A stretch of DNA of 10,384 nucleotides from Clostridia bacterium (GTDB lineage: Bacteria; UBA6262; WVXT01; JAUXBS01): positions 1 to 10,384 of the forward strand of contig JAUXBS010000020.1 in assembly GCA_030619245.1 (NCBI GenBank), written 5' to 3'. This document shows positions 1-7,153 of this stretch, one piece after another (position 1 is the first letter of the stretch; each line of letters starts with the position of its first letter). The position numbers and the translations under genes were made by a program. Below the pieces are notes generated by a model, which was not told the origin of the DNA, searched no databases, and saw only the letters and a program-made list of their open reading frames with translations.

Positions 1-2362
1 CAGGGTGTAATTCTATTTCCCTTTCATACGCCTTTAAGGCTTTTTCCTTCTGCCCCAGCCTGGCATAAGCAATACCAAGGTTGTAATGAAGCTCCCTGTG
101 CTCCGGTTTGAGCTCCCCTGCCTTCTCAAGTTCGCCTGCCATGGCTTCCCAGTCACTGCCGCTGTAACACATTGCCAGGTTAAAGCGCGCGTCAAAGTAA
201 CGGGGATTTATTTCCGCCGCCTTCCTGAACATACCGACTGCCTTCTCCTTCAGGCCCATTTTATTGTAAACAGTACCCAGGTTATTATACGCTTCTACAT
301 AATCCGGTTTCTTCCTGATTGCAGTCCTGTAATTCTTCATTGCATCATCAGTCCGGCCCATCATGTTATATAATGATGCCAGGTTGAAGTACCCGGAGGC
401 ATAATTACGCTTCAAACTTATTGCCTTCCTGTACTTCGAAATAGCAGGGCCGTAATAACCCCTGCGCAGAAGCAGGTTCCCGTAATTACTATAACCCTCA
501 ACATAGTCCTTCTTTATACTGATTGCCTCTTCAAAAGCCGCGGTTGATTCATCCCACCGGGATTCCTTCTGGTAAAGCACACCCAGGTTGTTGTAAACCT
601 CATAAAGCCCGGGGTATATTTCCAGGGCTCTTTTATATACATATTCGGCAGCGCCATCCAGGCCAAGTTTTTCAAGAAAATTATTTGCCGCATTCTGCCT
701 GGAATACGCCTTCCTGAAAGCCCACTGGCCCTTGCCGTTACTTATCATCTCCAGCCTCAGATCGACCGCCCGGTAATCCTTGAAATCAATCCGGTTATCC
801 CTTATCAAAGCCGTGTTCCTGCCTGTCCGTTTCACGAACACGGATGCAATACTGTCAAAATACACAAGCGCCCAGTCACCGGACTTGTATATCTCCGGGA
901 TGAACCTCCGGGACTCTGACGAACCATGGGTGAACAGGGCATAATCCAGCTCATATTTCCCGGATATCTCGTCCCACGATGAGGACCGGTTTATCATCCT
1001 CCAGTAATCAATCAGGAAGTCATCGCCGAAAACTTCCCACCTTCCGTCAATAAACACCTTTCTTTCCGGCCAGCACTTCCAGATGAAATACCCCCCGATA
1101 CTGCCGTTATTGAACAGGTTCCCTTTAATGTTGTTATCCTTTATAAAATCTATCGCCTTTGACGGGTAGCCTGTTTCAGAAACGCCCGCGCCGAACCACA
1201 TCAAACTCCTCCTCTTAAGGTAGTAACTGCCGGTAACTATACCCACCAGGCCCGCAACCAGAATTACAACCATAACAAGCTGGAGTATGTTCTTTAAAAC
1301 AGGCATTACTTTCCTGACAAAATCGTAAAAGCCCTTCTTCTTCAGGAATTCCCGGGCCACTGTTGGAGACACATCAAGATTACTTATTACCACAGGCATC
1401 GATACAAAGCCAAACAGGGGCATGTTCCTCCTGGCAAGCAGTGATACGTAAAGCACGCCTGCAAGAATAATCACATTGCTTATGTTTAACTTCTTCACAT
1501 TTATAAGGACGCTTGCAAGGGAAAACAGGATTAGAAGTTTATACAGGACGACTGCCACCTCATCCCCCGCGCTGTACAGGGAGGGCTTCAGTTCAGCCAC
1601 GAGCTGCATCCACTCGCTTGCGCCCCTGCCAATCTCGGTAAATATCAGGAACGGATACATGGCGCCTTTTAACCCCTGGGGATTGATGAAACATACCGCA
1701 ACCATGGCAATGCCTGTAATAAGCAGCCTGGTATACTTCTTATCCCTTATCACATGCTCAGACCACATAAAGGGGGCCTTTAACTTCCAGCAGAGCAGTT
1801 CCCCGGCGAGGTATGAAAATACCATTATTATGCCTATAACATGAAGGCCGTGTATGTTGGACCATATTAAATGAGTAACAGGCAGGAGCCATAAAAGGTT
1901 CTTGCCTTTGTACTTATAGTAATGGAGTATGTACATGTAGAGCGCCATGAACAGGAAGGTAAACATCTCCGGCCTTACCAGCAGCCTTTCATTTGACATT
2001 AACACCACCATAAACAGCAGGAACAATGAAACCAGGAACCTCCTGCTGTTGTAACCCGTCCTGAAAAGAAACGCGAACGCTCCCGTAAAAACCAGCGCCC
2101 GCAGCAGAGAAAGGCCGTTAATCCCGAATAACTTATAAAATATATACAGAAGCAGTTGGAAGAACCAGTGGGAATCAACCCAGGTATTCCCTGCCGCAGT
2201 ATAGGAAAACATGTCCTGTTTTGGAACGGAATGGTTATCAAGAATCCACTCGCCCGTCTTCAGGTGGAACCACACGTCGCCGCAAGTTACCGGCCTGATA
2301 AGAAAAACGAGCAGCAGCAGAAAAGAAAGTATTAGAGGGATGTTTCTTGCGGTTTTATTCAT
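1..2362 (-). CDS. Polytopic membrane protein with C-terminal TPR array, GT-C glycosyltransferase-like (3' end outside window)
   Basis: The reading frame is open from an ATG at 2362 to the left edge: 787 codons with no stop, so the C-terminus is missing. Residues 1-380 hold about nine or ten membrane segments (for example 8-23, 83-100, 109-122, 155-190, 211-225, 357-377). The first external loop has the pattern DVWFHLKTGEWILDN (29-43) and FSYTAAGNTWVDSHW (52-66), known from bacterial GT-C-like, dolichyl-phosphate-mannose-mannosyltransferase-related proteins of unknown substrate. Residues 415-455 (GNLFNNGSIGGYFIWKCWPE, then VFIDGR) are the soluble-domain signature of the same family. About seven TPR units of 34 residues run from 552 to the edge; the one at 722-753 is shortened. 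The ATG overlaps the end of the upstream gene by 8 bases (ATGAATAA) and has no clear Shine-Dalgarno, so translational coupling is likely. A role in transferring lipid-linked sugar at the cell surface is inferred from the fold only. Confidence 0.85.
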   Translation of the reverse strand, partial: MNKTARNIPLILSFLLLLVFLIRPVTCGDVWFHLKTGEWILDNHSVPKQDMFSYTAAGNTWVDSHWFFQLLLYIFYKLFGINGLSLLRALVFTGAFAFLFRTGYNSRRFLVSLFLLFMVVLMSNERLLVRPEMFTFLFMALYMYILHYYKYKGKNLLWLLPVTHLIWSNIHGLHVIGIIMVFSYLAGELLCWKLKAPFMWSEHVIRDKKYTRLLITGIAMVAVCFINPQGLKGAMYPFLIFTEIGRGASEWMQLVAELKPSLYSAGDEVAVVLYKLLILFSLASVLINVKKLNISNVIILAGVLYVSLLARRNMPLFGFVSMPVVISNLDVSPTVAREFLKKKGFYDFVRKVMPVLKNILQLVMVVILVAGLVGIVTGSYYLKRRSLMWFGAGVSETGYPSKAIDFIKDNNIKGNLFNNGSIGGYFIWKCWPERKVFIDGRWEVFGDDFLIDYWRMINRSSSWDEISGKYELDYALFTHGSSESRRFIPEIYKSGDWALVYFDSIASVFVKRTGRNTALIRDNRIDFKDYRAVDLRLEMISNGKGQWAFRKAYSRQNAANNFLEKLGLDGAAEYVYKRALEIYPGLYEVYNNLGVLYQKESRWDESTAAFEEAISIKKDYVEGYSNYGNLLLRRGYYGPAISKYRKAISLKRNYASGYFNLASLYNMMGRTDDAMKNYRTAIRKKPDYVEAYNNLGTVYNKMGLKEKAVGMFRKAAEINPRYFDARFNLAMCYSGSDWEAMAGELEKAGELKPEHRELHYNLGIAYARLGQKEKALKAYEREIELHP

Positions 2363-4490
2363 CTTGTTTCAATTTTAGTTTCTTTATCTCTCTGACAACG
2401 GCAGCCCTGTCAGGAGCGGCAGGGCAAACCTCCAGGTACTTCTCCCAGTAGTATATGGTTTTGTCATTCTCCCCTGAACTATGGTACAGTATGCCCGCGT
2501 TCTTGTTCGCGGATACATGCCCGGGATTGATTTCAAGCTCTTTTATATATTCACCTACTGCCTTTTTATTCATACCCTTGCTGGCATAAGCAACCCCGAG
2601 GTTATAGTGCGCCTCATTGAACTCACTATCCAGCTCCACCACCTTCTCCAGTCCCTCAATCATCATGTCAACCCGGCTGGTATTATACATTATAGCCAGG
2701 TTATAATACGCGTCCGCGTATTCAGGGTCCCTCTTCACAGCAGCCTTAAATGTTTCTATTGCCTTTTCAATCATCCCCCTGTCCCTGTATATTACCGCCA
2801 GGTTATTATATGCCTCGGCATGGTAAGGGTCCTCCTTCACAACCTTCCCGTACGCCTCTATTGCCTCGTCCTCCCTGCCGAGGTCCCCGTAGGTCACCCC
2901 CAGGTTAAACCTTGCATCCACGTATGAATCCTTTATGGAAAGGGCTTTCTCATAGTTTGCCAGGGCTGCATCATATTTTTCCAGCCTCTTGTACGCATTG
3001 CCCATATTGGCATAAGCTTCATAGTAATTACCGTTCAGCCTTATCGCGGTTTCATATTCCTTTATTGCAGCATCGTACTTCTCCACCTTCTGGTAGGTGT
3101 TACCAAGATTGTTATAAGTGATGTTGAAATTTGGATTTATCTCAAGGGACTTCAGGTAGTATTCAATTGCCTTCTCATACTCCTCCTCATCGGAATAATG
3201 GACCCCCAGGCTGGTAAGCGCCTTATAACTCTTGCTAAAACCGTCAAGCGTCTTTGACCACAGCGTGAAGTTGCTGCGCCAGTCAGCGTTACGGGATACC
3301 GTTGCCGTTGAATAAAGGATTATTATTACGGCAATAAGAGCGTACACGATTTTATCTGATTTTACGCGCTTGATGGATTTCGAGGTAACCACTGCCGCAA
3401 TAATACAGAAACCCACCGAAGGCATGTACAGGAACCTTTCCGCTATCAATGCCTGCAGCGGCACGATATTCGATACCGGCAGCAATGCAATGATAAACCA
3501 GAAAATCCCGAAGGTCGCCAGTTTGGAGTACTTATATACCCTGAAGGCGCAGAACAGCAGCCCCGCTATGAACAGTATTGAAAATATAACAAACGGCTCA
3601 AACAGTGTTTTGGAAACAGGTATGCTGTAATCCACACAAAGGTTTACCGGCAGAAACATCAACCTTGTATAATAAACGAAAACCTTTGACATGGTAAGCA
3701 TAGTGGGGACTATACCGCCTCCCCAGTATGACTGCTGGCTTACCCTGCCGATGGCGAAGTAACGCAGGGCCAGGTACAACACACTAAGAATGAAGTAGGG
3801 GACGTATTCTTTCAGCAGGCTGAAATCCCATTTCTTCCTGTATATTATTTTTGACCAGTTCCCGGGGAACATCAGGTAGTCATAGGCAATGAGTATCAGA
3901 GGGAAACATATTGCCATCTCCTTTGTAAGCAGGGCAACAGCATAAACAATAATGGATAACCTGTAATACTTATCCCTCTTTTTATTCACCCTGTCCCTGA
4001 ACTTAGTGTAATAATAAAATGACAGCATGCACAGGAACAGGCACATCGTGTTCCCCCTGCCGGCAATCCAGGAAACCGCTTCCGTCTGCACGGGATGCAC
4101 GACAAATATCAGCCCCCCTACCAGCGCCGGCAGTTCCTTTTTTATCAATACAACCAGCACAAGGTACACCATAATACCGCCAAGCACATGGAACAGAGTA
4201 TTTAATATATGATAACCCGCGGGATTAAGCTTCCATAACTTGTAGTCCAGCGCAAAAGTCAGGGTGACGATGGGCCTGTATATGGAAAACTCCCCCTTTG
4301 CAGAGAAGTACTGCGCGGAAACAAAATACCCGGGAATGTTTTTAAGGCTCCTTATAGACTTGTTTTCAACTATGAATGCATCGTCATCGTAAACAAACCC
4401 ATTCCAGAAGGTATTGGCAAATACGGCAATGCCAAGCGCTATTATCAGGATTACAGCCTTATTGTTTTTGATTAAATCCACTGCCCTCAT
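2355..4490 (-). CDS. TMTC-like membrane protein (DUF1736 type) with eight C-terminal TPRs, putative O-mannosyltransferase-like
   Basis: A 711-residue protein. Residues 1-400 carry about eleven membrane segments; residues 421-691 are eight TPR units, seven of 34 residues and one of 33. The first external loop contains YDDDAFI (34-40), the place where GT-C enzymes keep their catalytic acidic residues. YRPIVTLTF (71-79), HPVQTEAVSWIAGR (132-145) and ERFLYMPSVGF (351-361) match the pattern of eukaryotic TMTC proteins and their bacterial relatives. TMTCs are known as O-mannosyltransferases; whether this bacterial member transfers mannose, another sugar, or nothing is not shown. The sixth TPR (591-623) is degenerate and lacks the usual central Gly and the Ala of helix B. 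The start overlaps the rsmA stop as ATGA, with GAGGG six bases upstream inside rsmA, so the gene is translationally coupled to rsmA. The next gene overlaps its end by 8 bases. Confidence 0.88.
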   Translation of the reverse strand: MRAVDLIKNNKAVILIIALGIAVFANTFWNGFVYDDDAFIVENKSIRSLKNIPGYFVSAQYFSAKGEFSIYRPIVTLTFALDYKLWKLNPAGYHILNTLFHVLGGIMVYLVLVVLIKKELPALVGGLIFVVHPVQTEAVSWIAGRGNTMCLFLCMLSFYYYTKFRDRVNKKRDKYYRLSIIVYAVALLTKEMAICFPLILIAYDYLMFPGNWSKIIYRKKWDFSLLKEYVPYFILSVLYLALRYFAIGRVSQQSYWGGGIVPTMLTMSKVFVYYTRLMFLPVNLCVDYSIPVSKTLFEPFVIFSILFIAGLLFCAFRVYKYSKLATFGIFWFIIALLPVSNIVPLQALIAERFLYMPSVGFCIIAAVVTSKSIKRVKSDKIVYALIAVIIILYSTATVSRNADWRSNFTLWSKTLDGFSKSYKALTSLGVHYSDEEEYEKAIEYYLKSLEINPNFNITYNNLGNTYQKVEKYDAAIKEYETAIRLNGNYYEAYANMGNAYKRLEKYDAALANYEKALSIKDSYVDARFNLGVTYGDLGREDEAIEAYGKVVKEDPYHAEAYNNLAVIYRDRGMIEKAIETFKAAVKRDPEYADAYYNLAIMYNTSRVDMMIEGLEKVVELDSEFNEAHYNLGVAYASKGMNKKAVGEYIKELEINPGHVSANKNAGILYHSSGENDKTIYYWEKYLEVCPAAPDRAAVVREIKKLKLKQDE

Positions 4491-5299
4491 TTAATTCCCT
4501 CATACAGCAGGTCGGATATGCCCGCAAACTGGCTGATGGACAGTGTCTCAGGACGGCAGTCCGGGTCAACGCCTGCCCTGCCCATAGCCCTTAGTATAAC
4601 ATCCTTTTCAATCTCAAGCACATTGCTTATGGAATTATAAAACTTCTTTCTCCTCTGGGTAAAAGCCGCCCTTGCCACCTTGAAGAACAGCTCCTCATTT
4701 ACAGGTTTTACCACCGGCTCTTTCCGCACGCTTAACCTGATGACAGCAGAATCCACTTTAGGCCTGGGGCGGAAGACCTTCCTTGAAACCTTGAAGAGGT
4801 ACTTAACATCACAACGGTACTGGACCGACACCGATAACATCCCGTATTCCTTCCCCCCGGGATTCGCCCTCATCCTGTCCGCAACCTCCTTCTGTACCAT
4901 AAATACGCATTCCACCGGCCTGAACCCGGCCGGGACTGATATTACCTTCATTATAACGGGAGTCGTTATATTGTAAGGCAGGTTGCTAATGAACTTGAGC
5001 CCGGACGATTTCCCGGAAACATGTTTTAAAAGGCCCGGTAGATCGATTTTCAGGAAATCTTTATTTATGACTTCCAGGTTATCAAGCGATTTAAACCTCT
5101 CTGTCAACCCTTCCGTTAAAACCCTGTCAATCTCAACCGCTATAACCCTGCTGGCCTTATCAGAAATCCTGCCTGTTAAAATGCCCCTGCCCGGGCCTAT
5201 TTCAACAACAGTATCATCCGGCCCTATGCCGGCTTCTCTTACTATCTTCCCGGCAATATTATGGTCAACCAGAAAATTCTGTCCCCATCGCCTTTTCAT
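4487..5299 (-). CDS. rsmA: 16S rRNA (adenine1518-N6/adenine1519-N6)-dimethyltransferase
   Basis: RsmA/KsgA uses S-adenosylmethionine to dimethylate two adjacent adenines in the 3'-terminal hairpin of 16S rRNA during late small-subunit assembly in the cytoplasm. The 270-residue length is normal for the family. Visible motifs: WGQNFLVD near the N-terminus (5-12), the SAM-binding motif I EIGPGRGILT (33-42), the acidic VEID after the next strand (55-58), the catalytic motif NLPYNI (106-111), VFMVQKEVADRM (132-143), FRPRPKVDSAVI (176-187) and the C-terminal AAFTQRRKKFYNSI (211-224). The start is fixed: an in-frame TAA sits two codons upstream of the ATG. No good Shine-Dalgarno precedes it. The start lies 35 bases inside the pdxA coding region, and the TGA stop overlaps the next ATG. 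Loss of this enzyme is known to give kasugamycin resistance in other bacteria. Confidence 0.97.
   Translation of the reverse strand: MKRRWGQNFLVDHNIAGKIVREAGIGPDDTVVEIGPGRGILTGRISDKASRVIAVEIDRVLTEGLTERFKSLDNLEVINKDFLKIDLPGLLKHVSGKSSGLKFISNLPYNITTPVIMKVISVPAGFRPVECVFMVQKEVADRMRANPGGKEYGMLSVSVQYRCDVKYLFKVSRKVFRPRPKVDSAVIRLSVRKEPVVKPVNEELFFKVARAAFTQRRKKFYNSISNVLEIEKDVILRAMGRAGVDPDCRPETLSISQFAGISDLLYEGIK
4497..4501 (-). promoter_or_regulatory. Shine-Dalgarno GAGGG inside the rsmA 3' end
   Basis: GAGGG lies six bases before the ATG of the TMTC-like gene, within the last rsmA codons. It supports that start and a stop-restart coupling with rsmA. Confidence 0.6.
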
Positions 5300-6290
5300 G
5301 TTTTACCGCAAATTTTATTGCCTCCGCCATGCTCCTTGAATCAGCCCTGTTCCTGCCGGCAATATCAAAAGCCGTGCCGTGGCATGGGGAAGTCCTTATG
5401 AACGGAAGCCCCAGTGTAACGTTTATGCCCCTGTTGAATGCAATGAGCTTAACGGGTATCAGCGCCTGGTCATGGTACATTGCCACAACAATATCATATC
5501 TTGAACCCGCGGTATCGTACATCGCCCTGTCGGCAGGCAGGGGGCCTTTAACATCCACCCCTTCCCTTCCCGCCCTTTCAACCGCAGGCAGGATAATATC
5601 CTTCTCTTCACTGCCAATCAATCCATTCTCACCCGCATGGGGGTTCAATGCCGCAACCGCAATTCTTGGGGCTGCCACGCCAAACCCCTTAAGTGACCTG
5701 TCTGCAAGCATTATTGCCCTGAATACTTTTTCCTCAGTCAGGGTTGCCGGCACTTCACCGATCGGGACATGCCTCGTTACAAGAACTGTCCTCAGGCTGC
5801 CGCCGGCAATCATCATGGCATAATCATCGACTCCCGCAAGTTCAGCAATAAACTCGGTATGGCCCCCACAATCATAACCCGCCATACAAATTGATTCCTT
5901 GCACCAGGGCGCCGTTACTACAGCTTTTACCTTTTCCTGCAATACCAGCTCAACAGCCCTTTTAACGTATCCCGCGGCTGCCCTGCCGCATGATTCCTGC
6001 GCCCTGCCATATTCAATACCCTCCAACCCCGCGCTCCCGGGGTCCAGGACATCAATGACTCCTGCTGCATCCTTCGCCTTTTCTAAATCATCAATACTTC
6101 TTACCGTAACGGATGGAACCCCCAGCCCGCAGGTATCCAGGCTGCTGCATTGTTTCTCTATTATACCCGCATTGCCAATGACTACCGCCCGGCAAAGATC
6201 ACGCACCTCACCCGTCAAAAGAGCCTTCACGGTAACTTCGGGCCCTATGCCCGCGGCATCACCCATCGTAATGGCAATCAAAGGTTTCAT
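5265..6290 (-). CDS. pdxA: 4-hydroxythreonine-4-phosphate dehydrogenase
   Basis: PdxA oxidises 4-phosphooxy-L-threonine with NAD(P)+ in the deoxyxylulose-5-phosphate-dependent route to pyridoxal 5'-phosphate; the product decarboxylates and enters ring closure by PdxJ. With the start chosen here the protein has 341 residues, as usual for the family. The three metal-binding histidines are present: GGHTE (H144), NPHAGE (H218) and YHDQALIPVK (H273). The conserved TAP...K (127-131), and TSPCHGTAFDIAGR (300-313) are also there. The N-terminal motif reads GDAAGIGPE where most members have GDPAGIGPE. An ATG four codons upstream (6302) is possible, but GGAG six bases before 6290 and the family's usual MKPLIAIT beginning favour the later start. 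A related paralogue (PdxA2, a four-carbon acid phosphate dehydrogenase) cannot be excluded by sequence alone, but the surA-pdxA-ksgA order supports true PdxA. Confidence 0.95.
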   Translation of the reverse strand: MKPLIAITMGDAAGIGPEVTVKALLTGEVRDLCRAVVIGNAGIIEKQCSSLDTCGLGVPSVTVRSIDDLEKAKDAAGVIDVLDPGSAGLEGIEYGRAQESCGRAAAGYVKRAVELVLQEKVKAVVTAPWCKESICMAGYDCGGHTEFIAELAGVDDYAMMIAGGSLRTVLVTRHVPIGEVPATLTEEKVFRAIMLADRSLKGFGVAAPRIAVAALNPHAGENGLIGSEEKDIILPAVERAGREGVDVKGPLPADRAMYDTAGSRYDIVVAMYHDQALIPVKLIAFNRGINVTLGLPFIRTSPCHGTAFDIAGRNRADSRSMAEAIKFAVKHEKAMGTEFSG

Positions 6291-6296
6291 GCATAA

Positions 6297-6300
6297 CTCC
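6297..6300 (-). promoter_or_regulatory. Shine-Dalgarno of pdxA
   Basis: GGAG six bases upstream of the ATG at 6290. It decides between this start and the in-frame ATG at 6302, which overlaps the GGAG itself. Confidence 0.6.
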
Positions 6301-6305
6301 ATAAA

Positions 6306-6329
6306 CTAAAAACGCCCGTTTCCGGGCGT
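6306..6329 (-). terminator. Rho-independent terminator or attenuator hairpin before pdxA
   Basis: On the minus strand ACGCCCG and CGGGCGT form a perfect 7-bp stem around a GAAA tetraloop, followed by TTTTAG (the T run is five long counting the last stem base). It faces the direction of transcription. It can end the foldase/chaperone transcript, but it leaves only five bases before the pdxA ribosome binding site. No promoter fits between, so pdxA must be transcribed through it. It is therefore either a leaky terminator or an attenuator. There is no T run on the plus strand. Confidence 0.7.
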
Positions 6330-6408
6330 ATATAAAGAACCTTTCTCAATCCTTAATCCGGTTCTATAATTCAAGAATAAACAAAACATACCAATAGTAC
6401 CCGGCCTC

Positions 6409-6457
6409 ATAAATTCCCAATACTTCTGACAGGGGATTCTGCCCTCCGGGAATTTAT
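6409..6457 (-). repeat. Perfect 10-bp inverted repeat directly after the SurA-like stop codon
   Basis: ATAAATTCCC (6457-6448) and GGGAATTTAT (6418-6409) are exact complements separated by 29 bases. The loop contains a smaller AGGG/CCCT pairing. No T run follows, so it is not a standard terminator. It could stabilise the 3' end of the upstream message, bind a regulator, or be part of the pdxA leader. Confidence 0.55.
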
Positions 6458-7093
6458 CTATTCAATTTCGTTTCTTATAATAGTTGACCTTTCCTTCAGT
6501 TCATTAAGCCACTTCTCTTTGTGCTGCTCCGCCTTTTGCCTGTATATCTGCTGGCCAAGCATCCCAAATATTTCCTCTTTGTTCTCCTCGTAATATTCTT
6601 CGATTTCCTTTTTCGTCGGCTGTACAACATCTTTCATGACCACCGCTTCAAACAGTTTATTCGCAATCAACTGTTTCTTAACCTCATTCTCAAGCTCCTT
6701 AAGAGTTATCCCCTTATCTTCTATTGCCTTGATAAACTCAATTTCAGATGGATATGCTGACTTTAAATTATCAATCCCGTCATCGATTTCCTTTTCGGTA
6801 ACATGTATCTTTTCATTATTAGCTTCCTGGAGAATAAGTTTTTCACTAATCATTTCATTAAGGATATGCTCTTTTAATTCATATATTTTAGGATCATCCT
6901 TTTTCATTCCGAGCTCACTGATATATTTTTCAACTTTCTCATCAAGAGCGCTTTTTAGAATAATTTCACCGTTAACAGTTGCCACGGTCCTGTTAAGAAT
7001 CTTTGCAATCAAACCACTGCTTGCCGCGATAACAAACGTCAGCGCAAAAACAACCGCTACGGAAAAAACAATTAACTTATCCCTGTTTTTCAT
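6458..7093 (-). CDS. SurA-like periplasmic chaperone lacking the parvulin domain
   Basis: A 211-residue protein with a basic N-terminus (MKNRDK) and a hydrophobic stretch at 7-30 that is a signal peptide or membrane anchor. Residues 36-57 (TVATVNGEIILKSALDEKVE) begin the SurA N-terminal chaperone domain. It continues with helices through NEMISEKLILQEANNEKIHVTEKEID (79-104) and the TKKEIEEYYEENKEEIF segment (160-176). In canonical SurA a parvulin domain starts at this point. Here the chain goes straight to the SurA C-terminal helix (RQKAEQHKEKWLNELKERS, 185-203) and strand (TIIRNEI). In E. coli an artificial SurA with the N- and C-terminal parts only is known to keep chaperone activity, so a holdase for outer-membrane proteins is a fair inference. 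The gene has a strong AGGAG seven bases upstream after a run of eight A. It follows the lipoprotein foldase gene by 47 bases and probably shares its transcript. Confidence 0.85.
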   Translation of the reverse strand: MKNRDKLIVFSVAVVFALTFVIAASSGLIAKILNRTVATVNGEIILKSALDEKVEKYISELGMKKDDPKIYELKEHILNEMISEKLILQEANNEKIHVTEKEIDDGIDNLKSAYPSEIEFIKAIEDKGITLKELENEVKKQLIANKLFEAVVMKDVVQPTKKEIEEYYEENKEEIFGMLGQQIYRQKAEQHKEKWLNELKERSTIIRNEIE

Positions 7094-7133
7094 TTTATCT
7101 CTCCTTTTTTTTCTTGCCCCCCGGTGCCCCGCG

Positions 7134-7153
7134 GAACGGGTTACTTCCCGTTC
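7134..7153 (-). repeat. Hairpin spanning the stop codon of the lipoprotein foldase gene
   Basis: GAACGGG and CCCGTTC form a perfect 7-bp stem around a 6-base loop that includes the TAA stop. A G-rich stretch and then the A-rich ribosome binding region of the next gene follow. There is no T run, so it is more likely an intercistronic RNA structure than a terminator. Confidence 0.4.

Larger units (their letters stand above)
6303..6457 (-). other. Structured intergenic leader between the SurA-like gene and pdxA
   Basis: This 155-base gap has no gene. Along the minus strand it holds a 10-bp perfect inverted repeat just after the chaperone stop, a 6-bp inverted repeat (AGAACC at 6365-6360, GGTTCT at 6341-6336, 18-base loop), and then the terminator-type hairpin at 6329-6312. 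The 18-base loop contains GGATT twice. A CCGGG at 6404-6400 could pair with the CCCGG of the terminator stem or with the CCCGG at 6450-6446, so alternative folds are possible. No known riboswitch class was recognised, and no convincing promoter was found. Confidence 0.5.

Noticed and set aside
1..709. Periodic pattern on the plus strand resembling a DNA repeat or CRISPR-like array
   Set aside because: The period of about 102 bases is that of 34-residue TPR units read in reverse. The units differ at the DNA level and have no constant direct repeat.
5329..5823. Long plus-strand open frame opposite pdxA
   Set aside because: It lies wholly antisense to a clearly conserved enzyme gene, has no recognisable domain, and is typical of the third-position bias of the real gene.
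6366..6400. Candidate promoter for pdxA (TTGGTA with TTATAG downstream on the minus strand)
   Set aside because: The spacing is 19 bases and both boxes are poor. No other combination with 16-18 bases gave a better match.
7094..7140. G-rich stretch and hairpin between the two foldase genes as a terminator
   Set aside because: No T run follows the hairpin; an A run and a strong ribosome binding site follow instead, which fits continued transcription into the next gene.
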